Numbered from the stretch's first letter, positions 56,529 to 64,000 are shown. The stretch: DNA of 64,000 nucleotides from an uncultured Campylobacter sp. (GCF_947255105.1 NZ_CAMYFP010000001.1:235346-299345), one strand, 5' to 3'. The notes: generated from the sequence alone by a model not told the origin. Translations and numbers: made by a program.

Positions 56529-59318
56529 ATGAAAAGTTTAACAAGGCTAAGTTTCATAGCTGTTTGTTTTGGTTGTTTAAATGCTACTGAGACTATAACT
56601 TTGGACACTATAGTTGTCGAAGATAAAGAGCTTAAAGCAGATAAGGAGGTTTATCAAAAGGCTAAGGCAGTAAGCGCTAGGGAAGATATCGCAACTTCTA
56701 CGCAAAATTTAGATACAATTTTAAGAACCATTCCAGGAACTTTTACTAATCAAGATAAATCTACAGGAACAATAGCCCCAAATATTCGCGGTTCACAAGG
56801 TCTTGGCAGAGTAAATACCATGATTGATGGTGTTACTCAGACATTTTATTCATCAGGAGCTGATGATGGTAGAAGTGGTTCAACTTCGCAATTTGGCGCC
56901 ACGATAGATCCAAGTTTTATAGCAGGAGTTGACGTAGAAAGAGGAACCTTTGGCGGTAGAAGTGGAGTAAACTCTTTAATGGGCTCTGCAAATTTCAGAA
57001 CTCTTGGAGTAAATGACATTATAAAAGATGATAAAAATTTTGGCTTTTTAGGAAAGTATCAAGTAGGCGATAATGCTTATAAGAGTAATTATATGGGAAC
57101 TTTTGCTGGAAGATCGAACTATGATAATGGCATTTATGTAGGAGTTTTGATAGGGCATAGCCATAGAGATATTTCTCAAGATTATAAGGTAGGTGGCGGT
57201 ATAAAAATAAAAGATATTAATAAAATAGAATTTGAAAATCTCCATAAAAAATTTATGGATTATGGTCTTAAATATTTTTATATACCAAGTGCAAAAAAAG
57301 GTGATATTGTAGGATATAAAGATGATTGGTTTCCTGATCCTACTTGTATGCCCTGGGATGATCCTTGCCCAAAAGTTAAAATGAAAATTCCTATTTTTGG
57401 TGATGGCCCAAAAGATGAATATTTAAAAGAAAGAGAAAAACAATGGAAACAAACCTCAGAACAATACGATCAAACCCCATATGATCCAAAAAAACTAAAG
57501 CAAGAGATAAGTAGTTATATGGCTAAATTTGAATTTGGAGATGAGTATAATTTCTTAACACTTTCTTTTAGAAATTTAGAAAATAAAATTTGGTCAAGAA
57601 AAATAGATGCAAACAACTATCAACTTAACTATAATTTTAATAATGATAAAAATATAGACCTAAATGTTCTTTTTGCTTACAATGTAATTAAGCAAAAATA
57701 CAATGATATGACGCAAATTTCAGGCAAACAACTAATAGCTGATCTTGAGACTAAAAACAAATCAACTACTTTTGATATAAGTAATACTTTTAAAGGTGAT
57801 TTTAGCGATACTACATCTTTAACTACCACAATAGGCTTAAACAACCTTAAGAGTTCATATTCAAAAAACCGTCATCCTTATGAGCTTGTTTGGTTTAATG
57901 ACTATAGGCAAATTTTAGATGGAAAAGCTGATAATTACCGGGATATGACACCTGAAAAAAGACAAAAATTACTTAAAGAAATGTTAAATGGTGGATTCTT
58001 TACAGCTCCAAGTAATATGGGAGCATATGGTGGAGTTTATGACTTTTCAAGCTTAGATACCCCAAGTCTTTATGGCTATAGAGCAAATACATTTCAACCT
58101 TCAGGAAAACAAGAATTCTTTACTATTTATGCAGACAATAGCTTAGATTTTGGAATTTTTAACTTAAATATTGGCACAAATTTAGTTAAATATAATTATA
58201 GTGGTAAATACTTTGATTTGGTTGATAAAAAAAGAGGATATGGGGAGCATAATGGCAAGCCAAATGAGATAATGTTTGATGACTATGGTCAAAGAAGAGC
58301 ATTTAATTACTCTGCTACTTTATCAGCTTTTGTAGATGAGCTTTTTACACCTTTTATATCTTACTCAAAAAGTTCAAGATTTCCTACTTTGCAAGAGATG
58401 TATTTTACGCAACGAACATCAAATGGATTTGCTAATGATCTAGATAATGAGTATGCAAAAACTTGGCAAATAGGCTTAAATAGTTTTAAAGAAAATTTGA
58501 TATTTGATAAAGATATATTTGGCTTTAAAGCTCTATATTATCATACAAAAATAGATAACTATATTCATAATGTTTTGATACCTAGATATAATATCCAAGG
58601 ATACAGTAAGCACTCTAATAGGCTAGATCCAAAATATAAATTATATAATAATGATGATCCATATATTAAGTTTATGAATTACGGCAAGGATGTTGTAAAA
58701 AAAGGTTTTGAAATGGAAATGAGCTATGATACTGGGTTGTTTTATATAAATTTAGCCTATGCGAGACAAGAAACAGATCAGCCAACTTCAGCATCTGATG
58801 CAAGCCCTGCTATATATCCAGCACCTACAAGAATTGATTTTTACTCTTTAGGGCATGGTATAAGTAAAGTTACAATGCTTCCAAAAGATTATGGTAGCTT
58901 AGATACCGGTGTTAGACTTATACATGAAAGACTTACAATAGGAACAAGGGCAAAATATTTTGGAGAAAGCAAAAGAGCCATTTATGAAAGCAATACTTTT
59001 GAAAATAAACCTCTTCATAGACCAGAATGTACTGATTCAACAAAATGCGGAAATGAGCAAAAATATGTAAGATGGACTGAGGTTATAGAAAAACAACCAT
59101 TTATATTTGATTTTTATTTAAGTTATGAGCCAATCAAAAATTTAACTATAAAAGCTGAGGTTCAAAATGCATTTGATAAACAATATATTGATCCACTTGA
59201 TACTAATAACGATGCGGCTTCTATGAGAAGTTACAGCTTTTTAAATGGTGAAAATAACTCATTAAGCAATTATGCAAAAGGTAGAACTACGGTTTTAAGT
59301 TTTGAGTATAGATATTAA
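56529..59318 (+). CDS. TonB-dependent outer-membrane receptor, ligand unknown
   Basis: A 929-residue precursor: signal peptide to ~residue 19, a TonB-box-like segment ITLDTIVVED right after it, a plug domain (TILRTIPGTFTNQDKS, APNIRGSQGLGRVNTMIDGV, VDVERGTFGGRSGVNSLMG) and a 22-strand-type barrel ending in aromatic VLSFEYRY. Extracellular loops hold Cys pairs (DPTCMPWDDPCPK near 275; RPECTDSTKC near 835). The size and large loops suggest a heme- or host-protein-type receptor rather than a small siderophore one; that is inference. GGAGAGAG site, own promoter and terminator. Confidence 0.87.
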   Translation: MKSLTRLSFIAVCFGCLNATETITLDTIVVEDKELKADKEVYQKAKAVSAREDIATSTQNLDTILRTIPGTFTNQDKSTGTIAPNIRGSQGLGRVNTMIDGVTQTFYSSGADDGRSGSTSQFGATIDPSFIAGVDVERGTFGGRSGVNSLMGSANFRTLGVNDIIKDDKNFGFLGKYQVGDNAYKSNYMGTFAGRSNYDNGIYVGVLIGHSHRDISQDYKVGGGIKIKDINKIEFENLHKKFMDYGLKYFYIPSAKKGDIVGYKDDWFPDPTCMPWDDPCPKVKMKIPIFGDGPKDEYLKEREKQWKQTSEQYDQTPYDPKKLKQEISSYMAKFEFGDEYNFLTLSFRNLENKIWSRKIDANNYQLNYNFNNDKNIDLNVLFAYNVIKQKYNDMTQISGKQLIADLETKNKSTTFDISNTFKGDFSDTTSLTTTIGLNNLKSSYSKNRHPYELVWFNDYRQILDGKADNYRDMTPEKRQKLLKEMLNGGFFTAPSNMGAYGGVYDFSSLDTPSLYGYRANTFQPSGKQEFFTIYADNSLDFGIFNLNIGTNLVKYNYSGKYFDLVDKKRGYGEHNGKPNEIMFDDYGQRRAFNYSATLSAFVDELFTPFISYSKSSRFPTLQEMYFTQRTSNGFANDLDNEYAKTWQIGLNSFKENLIFDKDIFGFKALYYHTKIDNYIHNVLIPRYNIQGYSKHSNRLDPKYKLYNNDDPYIKFMNYGKDVVKKGFEMEMSYDTGLFYINLAYARQETDQPTSASDASPAIYPAPTRIDFYSLGHGISKVTMLPKDYGSLDTGVRLIHERLTIGTRAKYFGESKRAIYESNTFENKPLHRPECTDSTKCGNEQKYVRWTEVIEKQPFIFDFYLSYEPIKNLTIKAEVQNAFDKQYIDPLDTNNDAASMRSYSFLNGENNSLSNYAKGRTTVLSFEYRY

Positions 59319-59323
59319 AATTT

Positions 59324-59346
59324 AGCTTTGGTTAGCAACCAAAGCT
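59324..59346 (+). terminator. Terminator after the TonB-dependent receptor
   Basis: A 10-bp stem AGCTTTGGTT/AACCAAAGCT with a 3-base loop starts 6 bases after the stop, and also lies just past the end of the convergent ybeY fragment. Confidence 0.7.
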
Positions 59347-59352
59347 TCTAAT

Positions 59353-59541
59353 CTATAAATTTCTTACAGTCAAGCTTTTTGGAAGATTAAATTTATTTAT
59401 AATTTTTTCTTCCATTTTTCTCATTTCTCCATTGTCTATTTCGTGATCATATCCTAAAATATGAAGCAATCCATGTGTAAAAAGTAGGGCGATTTCATCA
59501 TCTAAGTTGTGTTTAAGCTCCTTTGATATAAGACTGCAAGA
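59353..59541 (-). pseudogene. ybeY: C-terminal fragment of the endoribonuclease YbeY
   Basis: A - strand frame of 62 sense codons ending in TAG reads [38 protein letters not shown] and [12 protein letters not shown]. The YbeY zinc signature HGxLHxxGYDH is complete. Upstream a TAA (59542-59544) closes the frame and there is no start, so the N-terminal two thirds is gone. YbeY is needed for 16S rRNA 3-prime processing, so an intact copy probably exists elsewhere and this fragment arrived, or was left, during island rearrangement. Confidence 0.8.
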
Positions 59542-59670
59542 TTAAACAAATCTTTTAAGATGTAAATTTAAAAATTAATATGTTTCAATATAGACAATAT
59601 TTTAAATCCAAATTTGATACAATATCCCAAAATTTAAAATTTAGGTTTTACTTGCAAAAAGGTTCTAAAT

Positions 59671-60491
59671 TTGAGTGATGATAAAAGAGAAAAACTTAGA
59701 GAGTATTTAAGAAATAATAGACCTAAAAATAGTGTAAATTTAGGCAATAGCTCTAATAATAAAAAAATACTAATAAAAATTTAAAAAATGATTTAAATTC
59801 AGATAATTCAAATTTAAACAATTATCAAAATTTATCCAATAAAACAAAACCTAATAAAAGAGATTATGATAAAGAACCGTTGATTATAAGAGATTACAAT
59901 ATGCACGAAACAGCCTTTTTTGCAGTTATTCTTTTGTTATTCTTTTTATTTGATTTTATTTTTAATGACACAAGCGAGTTTTTCACTCCAAAAAGAGTTG
60001 TTTTTATATTTATTCTTTTGGAAATTATTTTAGAATTATTTAAATGTTTTCATAAAACTATTATTTTTTATAATTCAAAAATTGTCTATAAAAAAGGAAG
60101 CGATACAGCACTTGAAATAAATTTAAACGACATAGTTGGAGTTTATAAAACTGCTATTTGTAATGAAAATTTTCAAACTCAAAAATTTATTTCTAAAAAA
60201 CTTTTTATTTTTGCTGTAGTTTTGGTCGGACTTGTTATGATTATTTTTGATTTTAATACATTTATATTCTTTTTTGGATGGATTTTTGCTACATTTTTTG
60301 GTGGCAAATTTATATTCTTTGTTCTTTTAAATAAAAAAATTGGTTTTAAAATTTATACTAGTTATTTAATAAAAACAGAGAAAAACATCATAAATTTTTT
60401 GCCAAAAGAAAGTTATTATATAGAAATAAAAAGATATTTCTTTGATAAATTAAAATATATAAAATTTGATAAACAATTGCTTATTAGCTAA
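59671..60491 (+). pseudogene. Third module gene, frame-off at an A7 tract (possibly phase-variable)
   Basis: TTG start, MSDDKREKLREYLRNNRP..., running into a stop at 59788 because of a one-base difference at the A7 run 59761-59767. With A8 the frame would read NNKKNTNKNLK, aligning with DNKENSNKNLE of the first module gene, and continue without a break through KRDYDKEPLIIRDYN into the ORF that ends at 60491. The restored protein would be ~274 residues with membrane segments and a PH-like centre (KIVYKKGSDTALEINLNDIVG), similar in design to the 53676 gene but different in sequence after the module. Confidence 0.75.
59761..59767 (+). repeat. A7 homopolymer that sets the reading frame
   Basis: Seven A residues after AATAAT. 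Adding one A restores the full-length frame described for the surrounding gene. Confidence 0.85.
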
Positions 60492-60505
60492 ACAAGGAGA
60501 AAACA

Positions 60506-60595
60506 ATGTCAAATACAAATGCAAGAATTAATACTGCTCTTAAAGAGCTATCCAAGGTACAACAAGAATTAGGCTACTATTATATGACATTTTAA
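60506..60595 (+). CDS. Small ORF, 29 aa (probable truncated gene start)
   Basis: ATG 7 bases after a perfect AAGGAG, encoding MSNTNARINTALKELSKVQQ and 9 more residues. As with the ORF at 55758, its last codons fall at the left edge of the direct repeat, so it looks like a gene start cut off by the module. Confidence 0.45.
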   Translation: MSNTNARINTALKELSKVQQELGYYYMTF

Positions 60596-60818
60596 AGCTG
60601 GTTTTGTTAAAATGATGAGAAATAAATTTAAAGAGAATTTTCTTATGAGAGACAGTGGAAAATTTAATATAATAGCTAAAAGTTGCAAAACCTTAAGGAG
60701 TATAAATATTGGCTATTTTGAAATTTAATTTACAAAAATTTGTAAAAAACATATCTTTTTTTCTATTTATAATATTTGGTTTTTTAGCTATTTTTGACAC
60801 TTTTATAGATTACTCTTT
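60577..60818 (+). repeat. Direct repeat copy B (partner at 55803-56043)
   Basis: See copy A. Here the repeat leads into an intact gene, so B is probably the complete parent form and A the truncated copy. Confidence 0.85.
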
Positions 60819-61233
60819 TTTAAATTATTTTTTATATACACTACTCTTTTTATTTATCTATCTATTGTCGTCTGTAAAAACAAAATCATATAAAATATCA
60901 TATTTTGGATTAACAGTTACAATTCTATTGTTGCTCATTTATTTTTCTTATAATGTCTATCATATCTATTATAAAAAACCGAGCAAATTTATAAGTTATT
61001 TGATATATAGCAATACAAATAAAACAGACAATAACATTACAAAGGATTTTTTAGATTATCTAAGGAAAAATAACCTTAATTTAGATATTTTAGAAAAAGA
61101 AAATTTCAAAAAACATAATAAAAGATATATTTATAAAAATTATATTTATGGCAAAAGATATAATATTGTCATTCATTGTGATGACAATACTACAACTGCG
61201 TATTTATGGACTGGATATAATGCAGTTATGTAA
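60709..61233 (+). CDS. Island membrane protein, 174 aa, function unknown
   Basis: TTG start after AAGGAG with MAILKFNLQKFVKN. Three hydrophobic segments (~14-32, ~36-52, ~62-84) precede a soluble C-terminal domain of ~85 residues (ITKDFLDYLRKNNLNLDIL, KRYNIVIHCDDNTTTAYLW). The first ~35 codons lie in the direct repeat. No family recognised. The C-terminal part might be an immunity- or sensor-like domain, but that is only a guess from architecture. Confidence 0.65.
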   Translation: MAILKFNLQKFVKNISFFLFIIFGFLAIFDTFIDYSFLNYFLYTLLFLFIYLLSSVKTKSYKISYFGLTVTILLLLIYFSYNVYHIYYKKPSKFISYLIYSNTNKTDNNITKDFLDYLRKNNLNLDILEKENFKKHNKRYIYKNYIYGKRYNIVIHCDDNTTTAYLWTGYNAVM

Positions 61234-61348
61234 TGGTTGCGGTTGTAAAAAATTAAATTACAATAAAATAGAATGCTTTTAATATAAACATTTAGTTTTG
61301 ATTTATTAAAAGGCTAAATTTATAAAGTATAAAAATAAGGATTTTGTT

Positions 61349-61990
61349 TTGATAAGAACAGTGTTTAATGCCTTTTTTACTGAAATACATTCTAATAAGA
61401 AAGAATTTGTTTGTTTGAAATTTTCACAAATCTCAAAGCATAGTATGATTTATTATTGTTTTTTATTTGGATATATTTACCTATTTTTAAATATAGACAT
61501 TTTAAAATCTCCTTATATTTTTAGTAGTGATGAGGCTTTTTTGCTATTTGGTCTTTGGATTTTAATTACTTATTATGCTTTTTTCCCAATTTTGATTTTT
61601 TGGACCTTCGTTGATAAAAGTAAAATCGAACTTGATATATCAATGTTATCAAGCAATATAAAAATTAATCGCCATTTATTTTATGTGCTATTTGGTTGTT
61701 TTATTATATTTATTAAGCTTAAATTTATTGATTTTTTATATATAAATGTTTTGATTTTCATCGTTGCTATGATGATTTTTTTCATATTTTTATTTTTAAA
61801 AGTTTCTAGTATAAATTATTTTTTATTCATAATGCCTTTGGTTTTTTATTTTTATGCAAATTTTATATGTTTTGAATATGATTTTTTATATTTGGTAATG
61901 TATTTTTTGTGTTTTAGTTCTATTTTTATTTATAATAAAATTTTAATTTACATAAAAATTGATAGAGCTAAAATTAAAATCCAAACTTAA
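61349..61990 (+). CDS. Island polytopic membrane protein, 213 aa, function unknown
   Basis: TTG start after AAGGATTT. Up to six hydrophobic segments (~30-48, ~62-92, ~110-126, ~130-150, ~155-175, ~180-200), very rich in Phe, Ile and Tyr. A short N-terminal cytosolic part (FTEIHSNKKEFVCLKFSQ). No motif recognised. It follows an AAAAGGCTAAATTTATAAAG leader that resembles the leader of the module genes. Confidence 0.6.
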   Translation: MIRTVFNAFFTEIHSNKKEFVCLKFSQISKHSMIYYCFLFGYIYLFLNIDILKSPYIFSSDEAFLLFGLWILITYYAFFPILIFWTFVDKSKIELDISMLSSNIKINRHLFYVLFGCFIIFIKLKFIDFLYINVLIFIVAMMIFFIFLFLKVSSINYFLFIMPLVFYFYANFICFEYDFLYLVMYFLCFSSIFIYNKILIYIKIDRAKIKIQT

Positions 61991-62020
61991 AGTCTGAATA
62001 AAAATAAAAAAGGCTAAAAT

Positions 62021-62107
62021 TTGGATGATGATAAAAGAGAAAAAGATTTAAATTTAGATGCACTCTTGCTTGCTAACTTAAGTCTATTGAGTTATGAATT
62101 TTTATAA
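62021..62107 (+). pseudogene. Fourth module copy, internally deleted
   Basis: The leader AAAAAGGCTAAAATTTG and the codons for MDDDKREK match copy one exactly, then join directly to DLNLD, which in copy one lies about 40 residues later. The rest (ALLLANLSLLSYEFL) is unrelated and overlaps the 3-prime end of the opposite gene. Confidence 0.65.
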
Positions 62108-62641
62108 AATATTCAAATGCCTTTATTAGTCCTCTTTCTAAGGAGTTTTTGTCCGGTCTGTGTGTGCCTGGAATTCTTGCATAGTTTAAAACGCCATAAA
62201 ACTCTGCTGAAAAATTGTCTTTAAAACAGTCATAAAAGTCAAATAACTCATCTTGCTTGGCAAACATTCCAAAAGTAAGTTGTCTATTGAGCCCTCTTAA
62301 GGGTTTTAAAGGTTTTAAATTTAAATTAATATAGACGGGTCTAAACAAGGATTTACAACTATTTTAAAAATTTCTAGTCTTTCTAAACTCATTGTGTAAT
62401 ATCCACCCAAACTATGACCTATTACAATATCTACATTTTTTGATAATTCGTCTATTTTTGCGATAGTTTCATCATAATTTAAAAGATTAAAACTTGGTGC
62501 GATTATTTTGGTTATTCCAAAGTCATTCAAAACTGATTTTAGGTTATTTGCAGTTGTTCTGTTGCCTGAACTATTGAACCCATGAACGATAAGAGCTCTT
62601 TTTGATTTTAACTCATCTAAGCACTCTTTAAAACTTTGCAT
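62073..62641 (-). pseudogene. Split alpha/beta hydrolase (YqiA/UPF0227-like)
   Basis: The first frame (62641-62321) encodes RALIVHGFNSSGNRTTANNL and the nucleophile elbow GHSLGGYY with S77. The second frame (62348-62073) continues LKPLRGLNRQLTFGMFAKQD, with the likely acid and histidine region RIPGTHRPDKNS. They overlap by 28 bases and differ by one base. A single protein of ~185 residues would be the normal size for a YqiA-type esterase. The split probably inactivates it. A cataloguer might list two short genes. Confidence 0.65.
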
Positions 62642-62782
62642 TTTTATCTTTACCCTTTAAACTCTCAATGATATAGCTTCTTATTATATCTAAACTTACA
62701 TCTTTTTACTTGCAATATGTATGGAGATATTCTAAGCTTTAAACAGTTATTTTTATCAATTTGAAATTTAAAACATTAAAAT

Positions 62783-63775
62783 TTAAAATAGTAAAAACTC
62801 AGATCCTTTTTTGGTCTTTTTGTTTTTAATCTCTTCTAAAATGTCGGCTACATTATTCAAGTTAATTATCCTAGCGCCATCTTTGATAATCTCTCTATTT
62901 AGGTTAAACATCCCATCTTTAAAAATCTCATCATCGCCATACATCGCAGCTCTTGCAATCCCCCATTTTAAAGCCTTTTCAAGAGCATGTCTAGCGCCAG
63001 AGTCTTTGTTGGTTTTTTTACCATTTTCAAAGCTATCATCTTTGCTATAACTTGCAGCCAAGCAGACCATATCGCTAAACAAAGCTTGAAGCCTATCTCT
63101 TTTTATATAGCGATCGGAAAGTGCATTTAGGCTAAATTTATTTGTAACTTCCACATCTTCGTAGTATTCACTTATCAAAAGTCCGCCATTTACCACTATC
63201 TCTTTAGCTAATTCCAAGTTTTCTTTTGGCAAGATATTTTTTAAGGTGCTTGGTAAAAATGCAACCGTTGCACCGCTTCTGTTTAGAGTTGCTTTGTGAG
63301 CCACACTATCGCAGCCATTTGCTAGCCCACTTAAGACAATAGCACTATTATCAACCATTTTTGATACGATTTTACTCTCTAAATTTTCTATATCAGAAGT
63401 TGGATTTAAAAGGCCTATCACAGTTACTTTGAGATATTTTTTATCTAACAGATCCAAATCCCCTTTATAAGTCAAAAAGACAGGCCTTTCACCATTTTTT
63501 ATGTTTTGGACATCATATTTTGGAAACTTCTCGTCAAACAACCCCACACAACCATCAATAAAGTCGCCCAAACTATCTAGCTTTTGTGCAACTTCATACT
63601 TTTTGTTTTGAAACTCTTGCAATGTAAGAGTTTTGTTTTTGGTTGTGCTTTTTATCAAATTTAGCATCTCTTCATCGCTCTCATTGCCTTTTAAGTTTTT
63701 GACTATCCAAGCGTTTCCAACAGAACTGCAAGTTAGAGCCGCGGCTATGTTTAAGGCGCTATCTGTATATTTCAT
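62783..63775 (-). CDS. DprA/Smf-like SLOG-fold protein
   Basis: A 330-residue protein with a Rossmann-like core of the DprA/SLOG type: KVTVIGLLNPTSDIE, the nucleotide-binding SGLANGCDSVAHKATL, GATVAFLPSTL, GGLLISEY and SDRYIKRDRLQALFSDMVC in place of the usual F.xRNRxxxGLS. The N-terminal ~90 residues differ from typical DprA. ATG directly after the stop of the upstream phosphoribosyltransferase frame, whose end gives GGAGAG. It may be the transformation DprA, but the partner gene and divergent motif suggest a separate SLOG protein of nucleotide-linked systems. Confidence 0.72.
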   Translation of the reverse strand: MKYTDSALNIAAALTCSSVGNAWIVKNLKGNESDEEMLNLIKSTTKNKTLTLQEFQNKKYEVAQKLDSLGDFIDGCVGLFDEKFPKYDVQNIKNGERPVFLTYKGDLDLLDKKYLKVTVIGLLNPTSDIENLESKIVSKMVDNSAIVLSGLANGCDSVAHKATLNRSGATVAFLPSTLKNILPKENLELAKEIVVNGGLLISEYYEDVEVTNKFSLNALSDRYIKRDRLQALFSDMVCLAASYSKDDSFENGKKTNKDSGARHALEKALKWGIARAAMYGDDEIFKDGMFNLNREIIKDGARIINLNNVADILEEIKNKKTKKGSEFLLF

Positions 63776-63778
63776 CTA

Positions 63779-64000
63779 TCACTCTCCAAATTTCGTGCTT
63801 GGTGTGTTAGCATTTTTTACAGTTCTGCCAACCGCATAAAAAAAGACTCTGCTAGCACCAAGATTATATAAAGTCTGTATAAAGTCCTCATCAACATTGC
63901 AACCGATAGTGTAAATATCATCTATAAGTAAGATTTGCTTACCTTGATTATATAAAGTCTGTATAAAGTCCTCATCAACATTGCAACCGATAGTGTAAAT
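63779..64000 (-). CDS. Phosphoribosyltransferase-like protein, C-terminal part (partial)
   Basis: Open to the window edge. It reads KQILLIDDIYTIG, the PRPP-binding loop of type I phosphoribosyltransferases (hhhhDDxxxTG), then CNVDEDFIQTLYNLGASRVF and FYAVGRTVKNAN, ending in TGA that overlaps the DprA-like gene's ribosome site. The segment IYTIGCNVDEDFIQTLYN occurs twice because of an 84-base in-frame duplication. ComF is one possibility; the rest of the gene is beyond the window. Confidence 0.6.
   Translation of the reverse strand: MYTIGCNVDEDFIQTLYNQGKQILLIDDIYTIGCNVDEDFIQTLYNLGASRVFFYAVGRTVKNANTPSTKFGE
63862..64000. repeat. 84-bp in-frame tandem repeat reaching the window edge
   Basis: Bases 63862-63916 recur identically at 63946-64000, a period of 84 bases (28 codons). 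The second copy runs to the last base, so the number of units is unknown. It duplicates the phosphoribosyltransferase PRPP loop region. Confidence 0.9.

Overview
The window is a low-GC chromosome segment from a Campylobacterota bacterium, most likely a Campylobacter. The evidence is gene content and order: an aroQ-pepQ-folK junction, rplU-rpmA-obgE-proB-fmt-birA-parA-parB-atp-tol-pal-slyD-fabD-pfs, and bamA/tyrA-M23 peptidase-lpxC-tsaB-thrB-ylxR-infB-rbfA-rimP. From memory this matches the Campylobacter jejuni arrangement closely. Other pointers are TTG/GTG starts, strong AAGGAG sites, and TATAAT -10 boxes mostly without a -35. I cannot name the species.

Layout. 1-7.0 kb: aroQ end, pepQ, folK, a LOG-family protein, mnmA and prs on the + strand; then a YedE-like transporter, a lipoprotein and nadC on the - strand. 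7.15 kb: a start-less N-terminal remnant resembling a cytochrome c peroxidase. 7.4-26.1 kb: one long + strand run covering ribosomal proteins L21/L27, ObgE, ProB, Fmt, BirA, chromosome partitioning (ParAB), the complete F1 stalk/catalytic ATP synthase cluster (b', b, delta, alpha, gamma, beta, epsilon), the Tol-Pal envelope system, SlyD, FabD, MtnN and TtcA. 26.1-33.3 kb: recO (-), accD-rlmH-dksA-membrane protein-dusB (+), an imperfect intergenic repeat array that runs into the end of dusB, then bamA (-). 33.3-45.1 kb: tyrA, envelope and translation genes, ribD, a DASS transporter and a HAD phosphatase.

45.1-47.0 kb is an AT-rich patch of broken small genes. 47.0-53.4 kb returns to core functions: an outer-membrane protein, the petABC cytochrome bc1 complex, CorA, AcpS, meso-diaminopimelate dehydrogenase, and tRNA-Asn with a full consensus promoter.

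53.4-62.1 kb, directly after tRNA-Asn, is a strongly AT-rich accessory island. It holds unrecognised membrane proteins, a large TonB-dependent receptor, a truncated ybeY fragment, and two families of repeated 5-prime modules. One module encodes an N-terminal stretch DDKREKLREYLRNNR and occurs four times, as a full gene, a mini-ORF, a frame-off gene at an A7 tract, and an internally deleted remnant. The other is a 240-bp direct repeat carrying the start of a membrane protein. No integrase or transposase is visible. 62.1-64 kb (- strand): a split alpha/beta hydrolase, a DprA/SLOG-fold protein, and immediately upstream of it a phosphoribosyltransferase fragment whose PRPP-loop region is duplicated in frame with an 84-bp period that runs off the window end.

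Nearly all core genes are intact while almost every frameshift lies in the two accessory regions. This favours real decay or phase variation over general sequencing error. The SLOG plus phosphoribosyltransferase pair and the shuffled N-terminal modules are the best candidates for something undescribed.
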